This document shows positions 16,980 through 25,776 of a stretch of 57,100 nucleotides of DNA, piece by piece. This stretch comes from CAZDAM01 sp964503595. Lineage in GTDB: Bacteria; Muiribacteriota; UBA6191. The notes beneath the pieces were generated by a model that ran no database searches, was not told the origin of the DNA, and saw nothing but the letters and a program-made list of their open reading frames with translations. The translations under genes were made by a program, and so were the position numbers. Every line of letters starts with the position of its first letter. Within the stretch, counting starts at the first letter, position 1. Where the stretch lies: the NCBI GenBank assembly GCA_964503595.1, contig CAZDAM010000007.1:1-57100 (forward strand), given 5' to 3'.

Positions 16980-18337
16980 ACCTGACCTCCAAAAGCAAAG
17001 AAAAGAAGTGTGAAACCCAGGCAGATCAAACCAAAAACAGCTCCGGTTTTAAATATGTCCTGAGATGAAATCTGTCCGCTTGCATAAGCCAGAGCATTTG
17101 GCGGAGTGCTGATGGGAAGCATCATGGCCAGGGAGCAGGCAAAGCAGACCGCAAGAATGATCGGATCTCTTTGTCCGGATTCTGTCCCCACAACCAGAGC
17201 CAAAGGCAAAAGCAGATTGGATGCCGCCGTATGACTCATGAAATTGGAGAACAGCCAGGCCAGGATGGCAAGAGCACCCAGAAGGGCCACAAAGGGAAGA
17301 TCCTGAGGAAGCAGGGAATCCATCAGATGAGCGGCCAGACCCGTATGATCCATGCCATGTCCAAGCGCAATTCCGCCCGCGACCAGAAAAAGGATATCCC
17401 AGCTCATGGTACGGATTTCCTTTTCCGTAATCACCCTGGTCGCGGTCAGAAAGGCCATTGGAATCAGGGCTACCACATGAGATGGCAATCCGTGAAGGGG
17501 GGAGGACAGCCACAAGGCCACGGTCATAAGACAAAGAAACAGAAGTTGCAGACGTGGGCGGTTCAAACGGTCTTTCTGGACCTCAAGCAGGTCATAAGCA
17601 TCCTTTGTCGGAGGAAAACAGAAGCGCAGTAAAAACCACAGAATCACCAGACCAAAGAATACTGCCGGAACTCCAAGACTCATCCAGCCAACAAAACTAC
17701 CGAAGCGGGAATCCGGAATCATACTCAGGGCAATCGCATTTGGAGGTGTTCCAATCGGGGTTCCCAATCCACCGATATTGGCCGCAAAGGGAATGGCCAG
17801 AAGCAGGGCCTTGCGGAAAGGATCCCCGTTTTCCAGCTTTAAAAACACCGGGGCCAGCATGGCCAAAGCCATTGCAGTGGTTGCCGTATTGGATAAAAAC
17901 ATCGAAAAGACAGCGCAGAGCAGCATCACCCCGAACAGAAGCCGACCCGGACTTTTTCCGCAGGGTTTCATGATACGATAGGCAAGATAACGATCCAGTC
18001 CGGTTTTTTGCATGGCTGCGGCCAGAAAAAAACCTCCCAGAAACAGCCAGATAACCGGAAGGGACAGACAGCCCAAAAACTCTCTGGACAAAACCGCATG
18101 TTCCAGAGGAAAGGGAGAATGCTCACTTAACCCCAGAATCAGACCCAGAAAAAGGCAGAGTGAAGTTGCCGTCACCGGAATGGGTTCAAGCATCCAGCCC
18201 ATCAGGGCAAAGACCAGGATTCCTCCCATGCGTGCATGGGGTTCCTGCCAGAGGGCCAGATTCCTGAAAAGAAAATAAACCCCAAAAGGAGCCATCAGAA
18301 GGAGCAGGGGAGAACGAAGAAAGATTGGCATAGGCAC
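16976..18337 (-). CDS. DASS-family (SLC13-like) sodium:anion symporter
   Basis: This 453-residue membrane protein has about eleven helices. The two family signature loops are visible: SNTATTAMA followed by ANIGGLGTPIGTPPNAIAL in the first half, and SHTAASNLLLP followed by MLPISTPPNALAYASG in the second. The paired (S/T)-N/H-T and TPPN motifs bind sodium and the carboxylate substrate in VcINDY-type transporters. Likely substrates are di- or tricarboxylates or sulfate; the sequence does not decide. It is the first gene of an operon with a cyclic-nucleotide-domain histidine kinase and a response regulator, which suggests control of or by uptake of the transported anion. Confidence 0.9.
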   Translation of the reverse strand: MPMPIFLRSPLLLLMAPFGVYFLFRNLALWQEPHARMGGILVFALMGWMLEPIPVTATSLCLFLGLILGLSEHSPFPLEHAVLSREFLGCLSLPVIWLFLGGFFLAAAMQKTGLDRYLAYRIMKPCGKSPGRLLFGVMLLCAVFSMFLSNTATTAMALAMLAPVFLKLENGDPFRKALLLAIPFAANIGGLGTPIGTPPNAIALSMIPDSRFGSFVGWMSLGVPAVFFGLVILWFLLRFCFPPTKDAYDLLEVQKDRLNRPRLQLLFLCLMTVALWLSSPLHGLPSHVVALIPMAFLTATRVITEKEIRTMSWDILFLVAGGIALGHGMDHTGLAAHLMDSLLPQDLPFVALLGALAILAWLFSNFMSHTAASNLLLPLALVVGTESGQRDPIILAVCFACSLAMMLPISTPPNALAYASGQISSQDIFKTGAVFGLICLGFTLLFFAFGGQV

Positions 18338-18373
18338 TTCAGGCGCAATTCAGGATATGATGGATACAGATTT

Positions 18374-18883
18374 ATGATACGCCAGCTATTTTCTCAGACC
18401 AGGCTCTCCAATGGGCAGACTCTTTTTGATGAATCCGTCAAAACGCCCCTGCTTATCGTATTTTTACGTCATTTCGGCTGTACATTCTGCCGCGAAGCCC
18501 TGGCCGATCTCGCTGCCTGCAAGAGTTTCATCGAAGAAAAAGGAACCCGCCTTGTTCTGGTTCATATGGCTTCAGAAGACGAGGGAAAAGAATATTTCCG
18601 GCGCTATCAGCTCAGTGACTGCCTGTTTCATTCCGATCCCGATTGCCAGCTCTATGAAGCCTTTGGACTGGGAAAGGGCTCAAAAGTGCAGCTTTTCGGA
18701 CTCAAGGTCTGGGCCAGAGGTCTGGTGAGTGGAATGCTCAAAGGTAACGGAATTGGCCTCCCTCATCAGGATCCCTTTCAGATGCCCGGGGTTTTTCTGG
18801 TCTTCAAGGGACATATTCTGTCCCATTTTCGGCATGACAGCGCGGCAGACCGGCCGGATTACATCCGGTTCCTGCAATCTTAA
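18374..18883 (+). CDS. Peroxiredoxin-like protein (AhpC/TSA_2, PRXL2-type)
   Basis: This 169-residue thioredoxin-fold protein has a CxxC active site at residues 36-39 (RHFGCTFCREAL), then VLVHMASEDEGKEYF and a C-terminal FQMPGVFLVFKGHIL strand-turn. This matches the PRXL2/AhpC-TSA_2 group, whose activity is generally redox but not well fixed. ATG 18374 is chosen because the conserved domain begins there; no Shine-Dalgarno is visible. A TATGAT lies 12 bases before the ATG, so the message may have almost no leader. It is divergent from the DASS transporter with 36 bases between starts and convergent with the P-loop ATPase gene. Confidence 0.8.
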   Translation: MIRQLFSQTRLSNGQTLFDESVKTPLLIVFLRHFGCTFCREALADLAACKSFIEEKGTRLVLVHMASEDEGKEYFRRYQLSDCLFHSDPDCQLYEAFGLGKGSKVQLFGLKVWARGLVSGMLKGNGIGLPHQDPFQMPGVFLVFKGHILSHFRHDSAADRPDYIRFLQS

Positions 18884-18886
18884 AAC

Positions 18887-20035
18887 TCAGTCGGCTCCCA
18901 TTCTCTGATCGATTTTCAGGGAATACTCGTACTTCTTCAAAGCAAGGCCCACAATCTTGCGGGAAACCGGATCTTCGGCAGATCGGGCTGTCTCGATATG
19001 CTCGGCAAAAATAGCGTTGCAGAATCTCAAAAGATTCCGCGGCGAGTTTTCCGACTTCAGAAGAACGAACTCATCAACCTTGTCCCGAATTTCATCTTCA
19101 CAGACATTTCCAAGCCTGCCCAGAAGCTTGCCATCACGATTGAAGGCCATGATGCGCTTTTTCAGGACTTCAGCGAGTTTCTCCTGAGTCCAGGAAATGA
19201 CCTGGGACTGAATCTTGTCATTTCTCAGTCCGCATTTCTTAAGATTGTTGACACTCTCCGCCGGCACGAAGAATTTAAAAGCATAGAAATCACGTTGGAC
19301 CACTTCCAGAGCAGCAATCAGAGGTCCCAGCAGAAGACCCGCTTTTTCCGGCTCTTTCATGGTTTTAGAAGTCTCATCCAGCTTATCAATGAAAACGTAA
19401 CAGGAATGATATCCCAAAGCCTTCAGAATCGATGCCATTGCATCCATGGCATAAAGCCCTCGCTCCAAAGCTTCGTCTTCCGTAGTCTCAAGACTCAGGA
19501 AGAGTTCGCGACCCTGTTTTTGAGGATAGCTTCTCAGAAGTTTTTCAATCAAGGACTGAAGTCTCGGATAATGGAGTTCCTTTTCGCCTTCCTTGAAATG
19601 AATCTCCATCATGTGGAAAAGATCCACCTTATGCTGGTTTTTCAGCTTCTTGCGCAATTCAGAGCTTTCTGCCAGAAGGGGAACCAGCTCAAGAATCAGA
19701 ACACGCAGAAACTCCAGCAGGTGATCCTTGATAGTGACCTGGGAGATTTCTTTCTGGCGGGTAAAAGGGAAATTGGAATACTCAATCTGAAAAATCTGTC
19801 CCTTATGCTGAGAGGCAATCCGATCCGAAAGCATTCTTCTTAAGGTCGTCTTGCCAAATCCCCGCATTCCCAGAACCAGAAAAGGCTGAGGATCCTCAGG
19901 AATGCCAAACACTGACTCAAAATAGGGAGGCAGAACCACAAAATTCTGCAAGTCCCTTTCCTTGTCTGCATCAAAGGTATTAAAAGGATGATGGATAAAT
20001 CCCTTGGCCTTTAAAAATGCCTTCATTTCAATCAC
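18887..20035 (-). CDS. P-loop ATPase of unknown role at the end of the gyrase operon
   Basis: This protein of about 382 residues has a Walker A motif GMRGFGKTT near residues 56-64, preceded by a hydrophobic strand FLVL, and a Walker B-like CYVFIDKLDET. The architecture resembles STAND/ORC-type P-loop ATPases. The C-terminal half (about 270-382) is helical, with FVLLKSENSPRNLLRFCNAI, a pattern like a lid or winged-helix region. The preferred start is GTG 20035, whose bases overlap the upstream TGA and which has GGGAG 8 bases before it; ATG 20050 and ATG 20026 are alternatives. It follows the FtsB-like gene in the dnaA-gyrB-gyrA operon. I do not recognise a specific function. Confidence 0.75.
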   Translation of the reverse strand: MIEMKAFLKAKGFIHHPFNTFDADKERDLQNFVVLPPYFESVFGIPEDPQPFLVLGMRGFGKTTLRRMLSDRIASQHKGQIFQIEYSNFPFTRQKEISQVTIKDHLLEFLRVLILELVPLLAESSELRKKLKNQHKVDLFHMMEIHFKEGEKELHYPRLQSLIEKLLRSYPQKQGRELFLSLETTEDEALERGLYAMDAMASILKALGYHSCYVFIDKLDETSKTMKEPEKAGLLLGPLIAALEVVQRDFYAFKFFVPAESVNNLKKCGLRNDKIQSQVISWTQEKLAEVLKKRIMAFNRDGKLLGRLGNVCEDEIRDKVDEFVLLKSENSPRNLLRFCNAIFAEHIETARSAEDPVSRKIVGLALKKYEYSLKIDQRMGAD

Positions 20036-20391
20036 TGAGAACTCTCCCATTCCACAATGAGTTCATCCGGCATGATCAGCTTGAGTTTCTGCCGGGCGAT
20101 TTTTTCCTGACCCTTGGAAGTCTTGAGCTCCTCAATCGACTGCCTGAGTTTACTATTCTCTGCCTGAATGTCCTCAAGCTCAAGCTTTAAGGACTTCAAT
20201 CCGTTCTTCTGACGCTCAATTTCACGATAGTTCTCAACATAAACCTCGGAAACTACCATGAATATGGAGAAAAGAGCGAGAAAGAGCAGAAAGGAAATAA
20301 ACCAGCCGCCTGGCTCAGGAGCCTCAACCGGTTCCTGAGGCCCCCGGGCCGGACGAAGTTTTAAGGGAATGAAATCCTTATCGCTGGTCAT
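20032..20391 (-). CDS. FtsB/DivIC-like septum formation initiator protein
   Basis: This 119-residue protein has a short charged, proline-rich cytoplasmic N-terminus (1-27), one transmembrane helix (about 29-48, WFISFLLFLALFSIFMVV), a coiled coil (about 50-88, EIERQKNGLKSLKLELEDI) and a C-terminal segment EKIARQKLKLIMPDE. The last is the conserved tail of FtsB/DivIC, usually E-x-A-R-x-x-L-x-x-x-x-x-x-E. FtsB pairs with FtsL and FtsQ to activate septal wall synthesis. It lies 34 bases after gyrA and overlaps the ATPase gene, so a division gene travels with the replication operon. Confidence 0.82.
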   Translation of the reverse strand: MTSDKDFIPLKLRPARGPQEPVEAPEPGGWFISFLLFLALFSIFMVVSEVYVENYREIERQKNGLKSLKLELEDIQAENSKLRQSIEELKTSKGQEKIARQKLKLIMPDELIVEWESSQ

Positions 20392-20425
20392 ATTTCAGTA
20401 GAGGCCTGAAACGGCCTCGCTCTCT

Positions 20426-22966
20426 TTACTCGGATTCAGCTTCAGGCTGATCCCCGAGGATTTCCTCTCCAATCTGATCCTGACTGATTCTGGATACTCC
20501 AACCAGCTTATCACCCGAGCCCAGATTGATCACGCGAACACCCTGGGTAGCACGCCCGTAGCAGGGGATATCCATGGATTTCAGACGAATCACCTTGCCA
20601 TTCCAGGTGATCAGGATGATCTCATCCCCATCACCAATTTCCATGAATCCGACCACATTGCCAATCTTGTGATTGACCTTCACATTCATGACCCCTTTAC
20701 CGGCCCTGTTTGTAATGCGGTATTCTCCCAGTTTAGTGCGCTTGCCATAGCCTTTTTCCGTCACTACCAGAAGGGTTGGCTCCAAGGCTTCGGCTCCCTC
20801 CACAAGCTCGGCCTCAGAAAGTCCCATCAGAATTTCCATGCCGACAACATAATCGCCATCTTCCAGATCAATGCCCTTCACACCCTGGGAAACCCGACCC
20901 ACACTGCGGACTTTTTCCTCCGGGAAGCGAATGGCCTTGCCAAGATAGGTCCCCATGACAAGCTCACGGGAGTTGTCGGAGATCTTTACCCCGACCAGTT
21001 CATCGTCCTCAGTGGCAAAACGAAGGGCCAGAATTCCATTTTCACGGGTGGCCGAATTGTATTCGCTCAGCTTGGATTTCTTGACCAGACCTTTTTTGGT
21101 CACCATGGTGATGTAGAGATTCTCTCCATCGGTATACTCCCCATCCTGAGCCGAATGAACCGGAATCAGGGTGGTCACCTTCTCGCCTTCTTCCAGTTTC
21201 AGGAAGTTGACAATCGCTTTGCCACGACTGGCTCTGGAACCTTCGGGAAGGGTATGGGTATACCGGGCGAAACAGCGTCCCTGATTGGTGAAGAACAGAA
21301 TGTAATCAAAGGTTCGGGCAATGAAAAGCTGGGACACATAGTCATCATCCTTCATTGAAAGTCCGCTCATTCCCTTGCCACCCCGGCCCTGGTGCTCATA
21401 GGTGGAAAGGGGAAGAACCTTCAGGTATCCCGTATTGGTCATGGTGATCAGCATGGGCTGATCTTCCAGAAGATCCCTCAGGATGATTTCGCCTGAATCC
21501 GGAACGATTTCCGAACGGCGCTCATCGCCGTATTTTTCCCGAATCTGGGTCAGTTCCTCGCGGATGATGTCAAAGACCATGCTACGGGTAGCAAGAATTT
21601 CCCGAAGATGGGCAATCAGCTTCATCAGTTCTTCGAGCTCATCGACAATTTTCTGGGTTTCCAGATTGGTCAGGGTGGAAAGGCGCATGGCGAGAATGGC
21701 CCTGGCCTGGACTTCCGTGAATTCAAAGCGCTCCATCAGACGTTCTCTGGCGATATCCGTCGTCGAGGAAGAACGGATGATCTGAATCACTTCATCGATA
21801 TTGTCCAGAGCAATTTTCAGACCTTCGAGGATATGGGCTCTTTCCTCCGCCTTGCGCAGTTCATAGCGGGTTCGGCGGGTCACCACATCAAAGCGGTGGG
21901 AAATGTAGATACCCAGAAGGCGAGGAAGGCTCAGAATCTCGGGCCGTCCCTGCACCAGAGCCACCATATTAACCCCAAAAGAGGTCTGAAGAGCGGTATG
22001 CTTCAGAAGGTGATTGAGGACGATATCGGGGTTTTCTCCCCGCTTGAGCTCAATGACAATGCGCATACCCTTCTTATCTGACTCATCACGAAGATCGGAA
22101 ATGCCCTCCACCTTCTTGTCACGAACCAGATCGGCAATCGATTCAATCAGGGAAGCCTTGTTCACCTGGAAAGGAATCTCGGTGACAATGATGGACTCCC
22201 GATCTTTGGAAATTTCCTCGGTATGGGTCCTGGCCCTCATCACCACACGGCCGCGACCGGTCCTGAAGGCATTCTGAATACCCTTGGTTCCAACGATATA
22301 ACCACCAGTTGGAAAGTCAGGGCCCTTGATCACCTGCATCAGCTCTTCGACGCTGATGTAAGGATTTTCCATGTAAAGGAAAATAGCATCAATGACTTCA
22401 CGCAGATTATGGGGAGGAATCTTGGTCGCCATCCCTACGGCGATCCCGTCCGCTCCATTGACCAGAAGATTGGGAAATTTGGCGGGCAGAACAACTGGTT
22501 CTCTCAGAGAACCGTCAAAGTTGTCCTGAAAATCTACCGTTTCCTTGTCAATGTCCACCAGAAGTTCTTCACCCAGGGACTTCATTCTGGCTTCGGTATA
22601 ACGATAGGCCGCTGCCGAATCGCCATCCACCGAACCGAAATTCCCCTGACCATCGACCAGAACTCCACGCATGGACCAGGGCTGGGCCATCCTGACCATG
22701 GTTTCATAGATCGCCGAGTCACCGTGGGGGTGATATTTCCCCATCACTTCGCCCACAATCCTCGCGGATTTCTTGAAAGCAGCATTGTGGCGCAGATCCA
22801 GCTCCATCATGGCGTAGAAAATACGGCGATGAACGGGTTTAAGACCGTCACGGGCATCCGGCAGGGCGCGGGATACAATCACGCTCATCGCATAAGCCAG
22901 ATAGGATTGCTCCATCTCTCTCTTGATGGGCACTTCCAGAATTTTATCAATAATCTTATCTTCCAT
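20426..22966 (-). CDS. gyrA: DNA gyrase subunit A
   Basis: This 846-residue protein has the full GyrA architecture. The catalytic Tyr123 lies in AAAYRYTEARM. The quinolone region HPHGDSAIYETM carries Ser84 and Glu88 at the usual positions. The C-terminal beta-pinwheel contains the GyrA-box-like HQGRGGKG, needed for DNA wrapping and negative supercoiling. It cleaves and rejoins DNA as an A2B2 complex with GyrB. It follows gyrB by 19 bases and precedes the FtsB-like gene. The GyrA box reads QGRGGKG rather than the common QRRGGKG, a mild change. Confidence 0.98.
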   Translation of the reverse strand: MEDKIIDKILEVPIKREMEQSYLAYAMSVIVSRALPDARDGLKPVHRRIFYAMMELDLRHNAAFKKSARIVGEVMGKYHPHGDSAIYETMVRMAQPWSMRGVLVDGQGNFGSVDGDSAAAYRYTEARMKSLGEELLVDIDKETVDFQDNFDGSLREPVVLPAKFPNLLVNGADGIAVGMATKIPPHNLREVIDAIFLYMENPYISVEELMQVIKGPDFPTGGYIVGTKGIQNAFRTGRGRVVMRARTHTEEISKDRESIIVTEIPFQVNKASLIESIADLVRDKKVEGISDLRDESDKKGMRIVIELKRGENPDIVLNHLLKHTALQTSFGVNMVALVQGRPEILSLPRLLGIYISHRFDVVTRRTRYELRKAEERAHILEGLKIALDNIDEVIQIIRSSSTTDIARERLMERFEFTEVQARAILAMRLSTLTNLETQKIVDELEELMKLIAHLREILATRSMVFDIIREELTQIREKYGDERRSEIVPDSGEIILRDLLEDQPMLITMTNTGYLKVLPLSTYEHQGRGGKGMSGLSMKDDDYVSQLFIARTFDYILFFTNQGRCFARYTHTLPEGSRASRGKAIVNFLKLEEGEKVTTLIPVHSAQDGEYTDGENLYITMVTKKGLVKKSKLSEYNSATRENGILALRFATEDDELVGVKISDNSRELVMGTYLGKAIRFPEEKVRSVGRVSQGVKGIDLEDGDYVVGMEILMGLSEAELVEGAEALEPTLLVVTEKGYGKRTKLGEYRITNRAGKGVMNVKVNHKIGNVVGFMEIGDGDEIILITWNGKVIRLKSMDIPCYGRATQGVRVINLGSGDKLVGVSRISQDQIGEEILGDQPEAESE

Positions 22967-22985
22967 GCTCTAACCTCAAACTGGC

Positions 22986-25538
22986 TCAGGCGTCCAGGTT
23001 GTCGACGTTGATCGCGTTCTTTTCAATGAAGGCCCGACGGGGAGGAACATTATCGCCCATCAGGGTGGAGAAGGTTTCATCCGCCTCTGCAACATCCCCG
23101 ATATCAATCCTGACCAGGGTACGGTTCTTAGGATCCAGAGTGGTTTCCCATAGCTGATCCGGATTCATCTCGCCCAGTCCTTTGTACCTCTGAAGGGAGA
23201 AACCACGGCGGGAGATCTTCTCAAGTCCTTCCCAAAACTCGGAAAGACGGCCTGTTGCCAGCTTTTCCTCGCCTTTTTCCAGAATTCTGACTTGAGTTCC
23301 CCGATGCCAGCCCACTTTTTCCAGAAGACGGTGCATTCTGCGGAAATTTTCTCTCTGAAGCACTTCAGGAGTAATCAGAACATCCACCTGGCGATGATCG
23401 ACAACCCCATTGACCCTGACAAGATAAAGCTCGGTTTCCTGAGGAACTTCTTCCTCACCGGGAACTTCACTCTCTTCAGCCATGGCAGGAGTCGTGGAGT
23501 CACTCTCATCCTCATCAGCCAGAAGCATCTCATGGGCAAACTGGTTCGCAAACTCGGTCAAACCCATGGCTTCGCTTCTGGGAATGGTATAAACATCCAG
23601 TTCACAATCATCAAATTCTGCGGTAATTTCCGTCTCAATCTCTTTGGCATAGGCCTTCATCGCCTCTTCATTCTCAAAATCAGCCTTGAGATGATGAACC
23701 AGAATCATGGACAGAAACTGGGGAACCATCTGCCTCTCCAGCTTGCCTAAAACACCCATCAGATCGTTCATTTTCACGAAGAAATCATGAATCGGCATGC
23801 CTACCGTAACATCATTCATCCGGATTTCCAGGCTGTCTGCCAGGGAAGTCGCCAGAAAAGTGACCATCTCGGTTTCATCCTTCAGATAGCGCTCGGATTT
23901 ACCTTTCTTGACCTTGTAAAGGGGTGGCTGGGCAATATAGATATGGCCCTGCTCGACCAGCTGGGGCATATAGCGGTAGAAGAAAGTCAGAAGCAGGGTA
24001 CGGATGTGAGAACCATCCACATCGGCATCGGTCATGATGACGATTTTGTGATACCGGAGTTTCTCCAGATTGAAATCATCTTCCCCGATCCCGGTTCCAA
24101 GAGCCGTAATGATGATTTTGATCTCTTCGTGGGAAAGGATTTTATCCAGACGGGCTTTTTCCACATTCAGAATCTTTCCTTTCAGAGGCAGAATCGCCTG
24201 AAAGTGCCTGTCCCGGCCCTGCTTTGCAGATCCACCGGCAGAATCCCCCTCCACCAGGAACAGTTCGCAGTTAGTGGGGTTCTTATCCGAGCAATCGGCC
24301 AGCTTTCCGGGAAGGGACATGGACTCCAGAACACCTTTGCGTCGGGTCAGATCCCTGGCCTTGCGGGCAGCTTCTCTCGCCCGCATGGCAGAAATACATT
24401 TATCCACCACTTTGGCAATGACATCGGGATGCTCTTCAAAATAGGTGGCAAGCTCCTCATTGACCATGGATTCCACGACCCCGCGAATGGCCACCGAGCC
24501 CAATTTGGTCTTGGTCTGACCTTCAAACTGAGGCTCAGGCATTCTCACGGAAAGCACGGCTACCATACCTTCGCGCACGTCCTCACCAGAAAGGCTGATA
24601 TCCTTTTCCTTGACCCCTCTTAAAACCTTGGAGTTTTTCTGGATATAGGAGTTGATGGAACGGGTCAAAGCACCTTTGAAACCGGAAAGGTGGGTTCCAC
24701 CCTCACGGGTATTGATATTGTTTACAAAAGTGAGGATGTTTTCGGAATAGCTGTCGTTATACTCCATGGCAATTTCAACCATAACATTGCCATCCATCTT
24801 GGTAATGAAAATCGGTTCCTTATGCAAAGGGGTCCGGTTCTTGGAAAGATGGCGGACATATTCCTGGATTCCACCCTCATAGCAGTAGGTATGCTTCAGA
24901 TTCGTCAGCTCTTCCAGAACCGTAATCTTCAGCCCCCGGTTCAAAAATGCGAGTTCCCGCATCCGGCTGGAAAGAATCTCAAAGTCGTATTCGGTCTCGG
25001 AAAAGATTTCCGGATCGGGTTTGAAATGGGTTTCATTCCCGGTTCTGCCGTCTGATTCTCCGACAACCCTGAGCTGAGTTTTGGTCACGCCCCGCTCAAA
25101 ATCCATAAAATAAATTTTACCGTCCCGAGTCACCTTGACACTCAGATAGCTGGAAAGAGCATTGACTACGGAAACCCCTACACCATGAAGCCCACCGGAA
25201 ACCTTGTAGGAATCCTGATCGAATTTACCTCCGGCATGAAGAACCGTATGGATGACCTCCACTGCAGGTTTTTTCTCAACAGGATGGATATCAACCGGAC
25301 AGCCCCGGCCATTGTCCTTGACCGTAATGGATTGGTCCTGATGCAAAATCAAAAGGATTTCATCACAGACGCCAGCCATGTTTTCGTCCACGGAATTATC
25401 GATAACTTCCCACACCATATGATGCAGACCGGCCGAGCCGGTGGACCCAATGTACATGCCCGGGCGCTTGCGAACAGCATCCAGACCTTCCAGAACGGTA
25501 ATGCTTGAGGCATCATAGTTCTTTTTGGCTTCACTCAT
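22986..25538 (-). CDS. gyrB: DNA gyrase subunit B
   Basis: This 850-residue protein has a GHKL ATPase with Glu44 and Asn48 (VWEVIDNSVDE), the ATP-lid region KVSGGLHGVGVSVVNAL, a transducer, and the TOPRIM motifs LVEGDSAGGSAK and DADVDGSHIRTLL. A long insert between TOPRIM and the C-terminal tail, with an acidic stretch near ESEVPGEEEVPQETE, resembles the insert of long proteobacterial-type GyrB. ATG 25538 is preceded by AAAGGA at a good distance and fits the conserved N-terminus; longer upstream in-frame starts lack support. It overlaps the remB-like gene by 8 bases and lies upstream of gyrA. Confidence 0.98.
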   Translation of the reverse strand: MSEAKKNYDASSITVLEGLDAVRKRPGMYIGSTGSAGLHHMVWEVIDNSVDENMAGVCDEILLILHQDQSITVKDNGRGCPVDIHPVEKKPAVEVIHTVLHAGGKFDQDSYKVSGGLHGVGVSVVNALSSYLSVKVTRDGKIYFMDFERGVTKTQLRVVGESDGRTGNETHFKPDPEIFSETEYDFEILSSRMRELAFLNRGLKITVLEELTNLKHTYCYEGGIQEYVRHLSKNRTPLHKEPIFITKMDGNVMVEIAMEYNDSYSENILTFVNNINTREGGTHLSGFKGALTRSINSYIQKNSKVLRGVKEKDISLSGEDVREGMVAVLSVRMPEPQFEGQTKTKLGSVAIRGVVESMVNEELATYFEEHPDVIAKVVDKCISAMRAREAARKARDLTRRKGVLESMSLPGKLADCSDKNPTNCELFLVEGDSAGGSAKQGRDRHFQAILPLKGKILNVEKARLDKILSHEEIKIIITALGTGIGEDDFNLEKLRYHKIVIMTDADVDGSHIRTLLLTFFYRYMPQLVEQGHIYIAQPPLYKVKKGKSERYLKDETEMVTFLATSLADSLEIRMNDVTVGMPIHDFFVKMNDLMGVLGKLERQMVPQFLSMILVHHLKADFENEEAMKAYAKEIETEITAEFDDCELDVYTIPRSEAMGLTEFANQFAHEMLLADEDESDSTTPAMAEESEVPGEEEVPQETELYLVRVNGVVDHRQVDVLITPEVLQRENFRRMHRLLEKVGWHRGTQVRILEKGEEKLATGRLSEFWEGLEKISRRGFSLQRYKGLGEMNPDQLWETTLDPKNRTLVRIDIGDVAEADETFSTLMGDNVPPRRAFIEKNAINVDNLDA

Positions 25539-25773
25539 CTTGGTTTCCTTTCGTTCTGTCCTGAAGAACGACCCGGTCTCTGAGACGCAGGGTTTTGGTA
25601 TCAATACGAAACGACGTCTGGCTTCGGTCCTCAAAGATAGCCAGCCCTCTGGCTTCATAGCCATCACGGGTATCAGGCACCTTGAATCCGGAATCTTCCG
25701 CAGCCCGGCGCGTGATCAAAAGCACCAGCCGGTCTGAATCCACATACTCGTCGTCTCCCAGATGCAATAGCAT
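25531..25773 (-). CDS. RemB/YaaB-like small protein (DUF370 family)
   Basis: This 80-residue protein starts MLLHLGDDEYVDSDRLVLLI, closely echoing the N-terminus of the Bacillus RemB/YaaB (DUF370) proteins, which also sit between recF and gyrB. It lies 3 bases after dnaA and overlaps gyrB by 8 bases, the same place in the gene order with dnaN and recF missing. RemA/RemB-type proteins are linked to extracellular matrix regulation in Bacillus; here the role is unknown. Assignment rests on the N-terminal motif and position; the C-terminal half (SFRIDTKTLRLRDRVVL) is less telling. Confidence 0.7.
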   Translation of the reverse strand: MLLHLGDDEYVDSDRLVLLITRRAAEDSGFKVPDTRDGYEARGLAIFEDRSQTSFRIDTKTLRLRDRVVLQDRTKGNQDE

Positions 25774-25776
25774 TTT

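Noticed and set aside
18998..19843. 281-codon plus-strand frame opposite the P-loop ATPase
   Set aside because: The minus strand encodes Walker A and B motifs; the opposite frame has no family features.
23787..24623. 278-codon plus-strand frame opposite gyrB
   Set aside because: It is a shadow of the conserved gyrB sequence.
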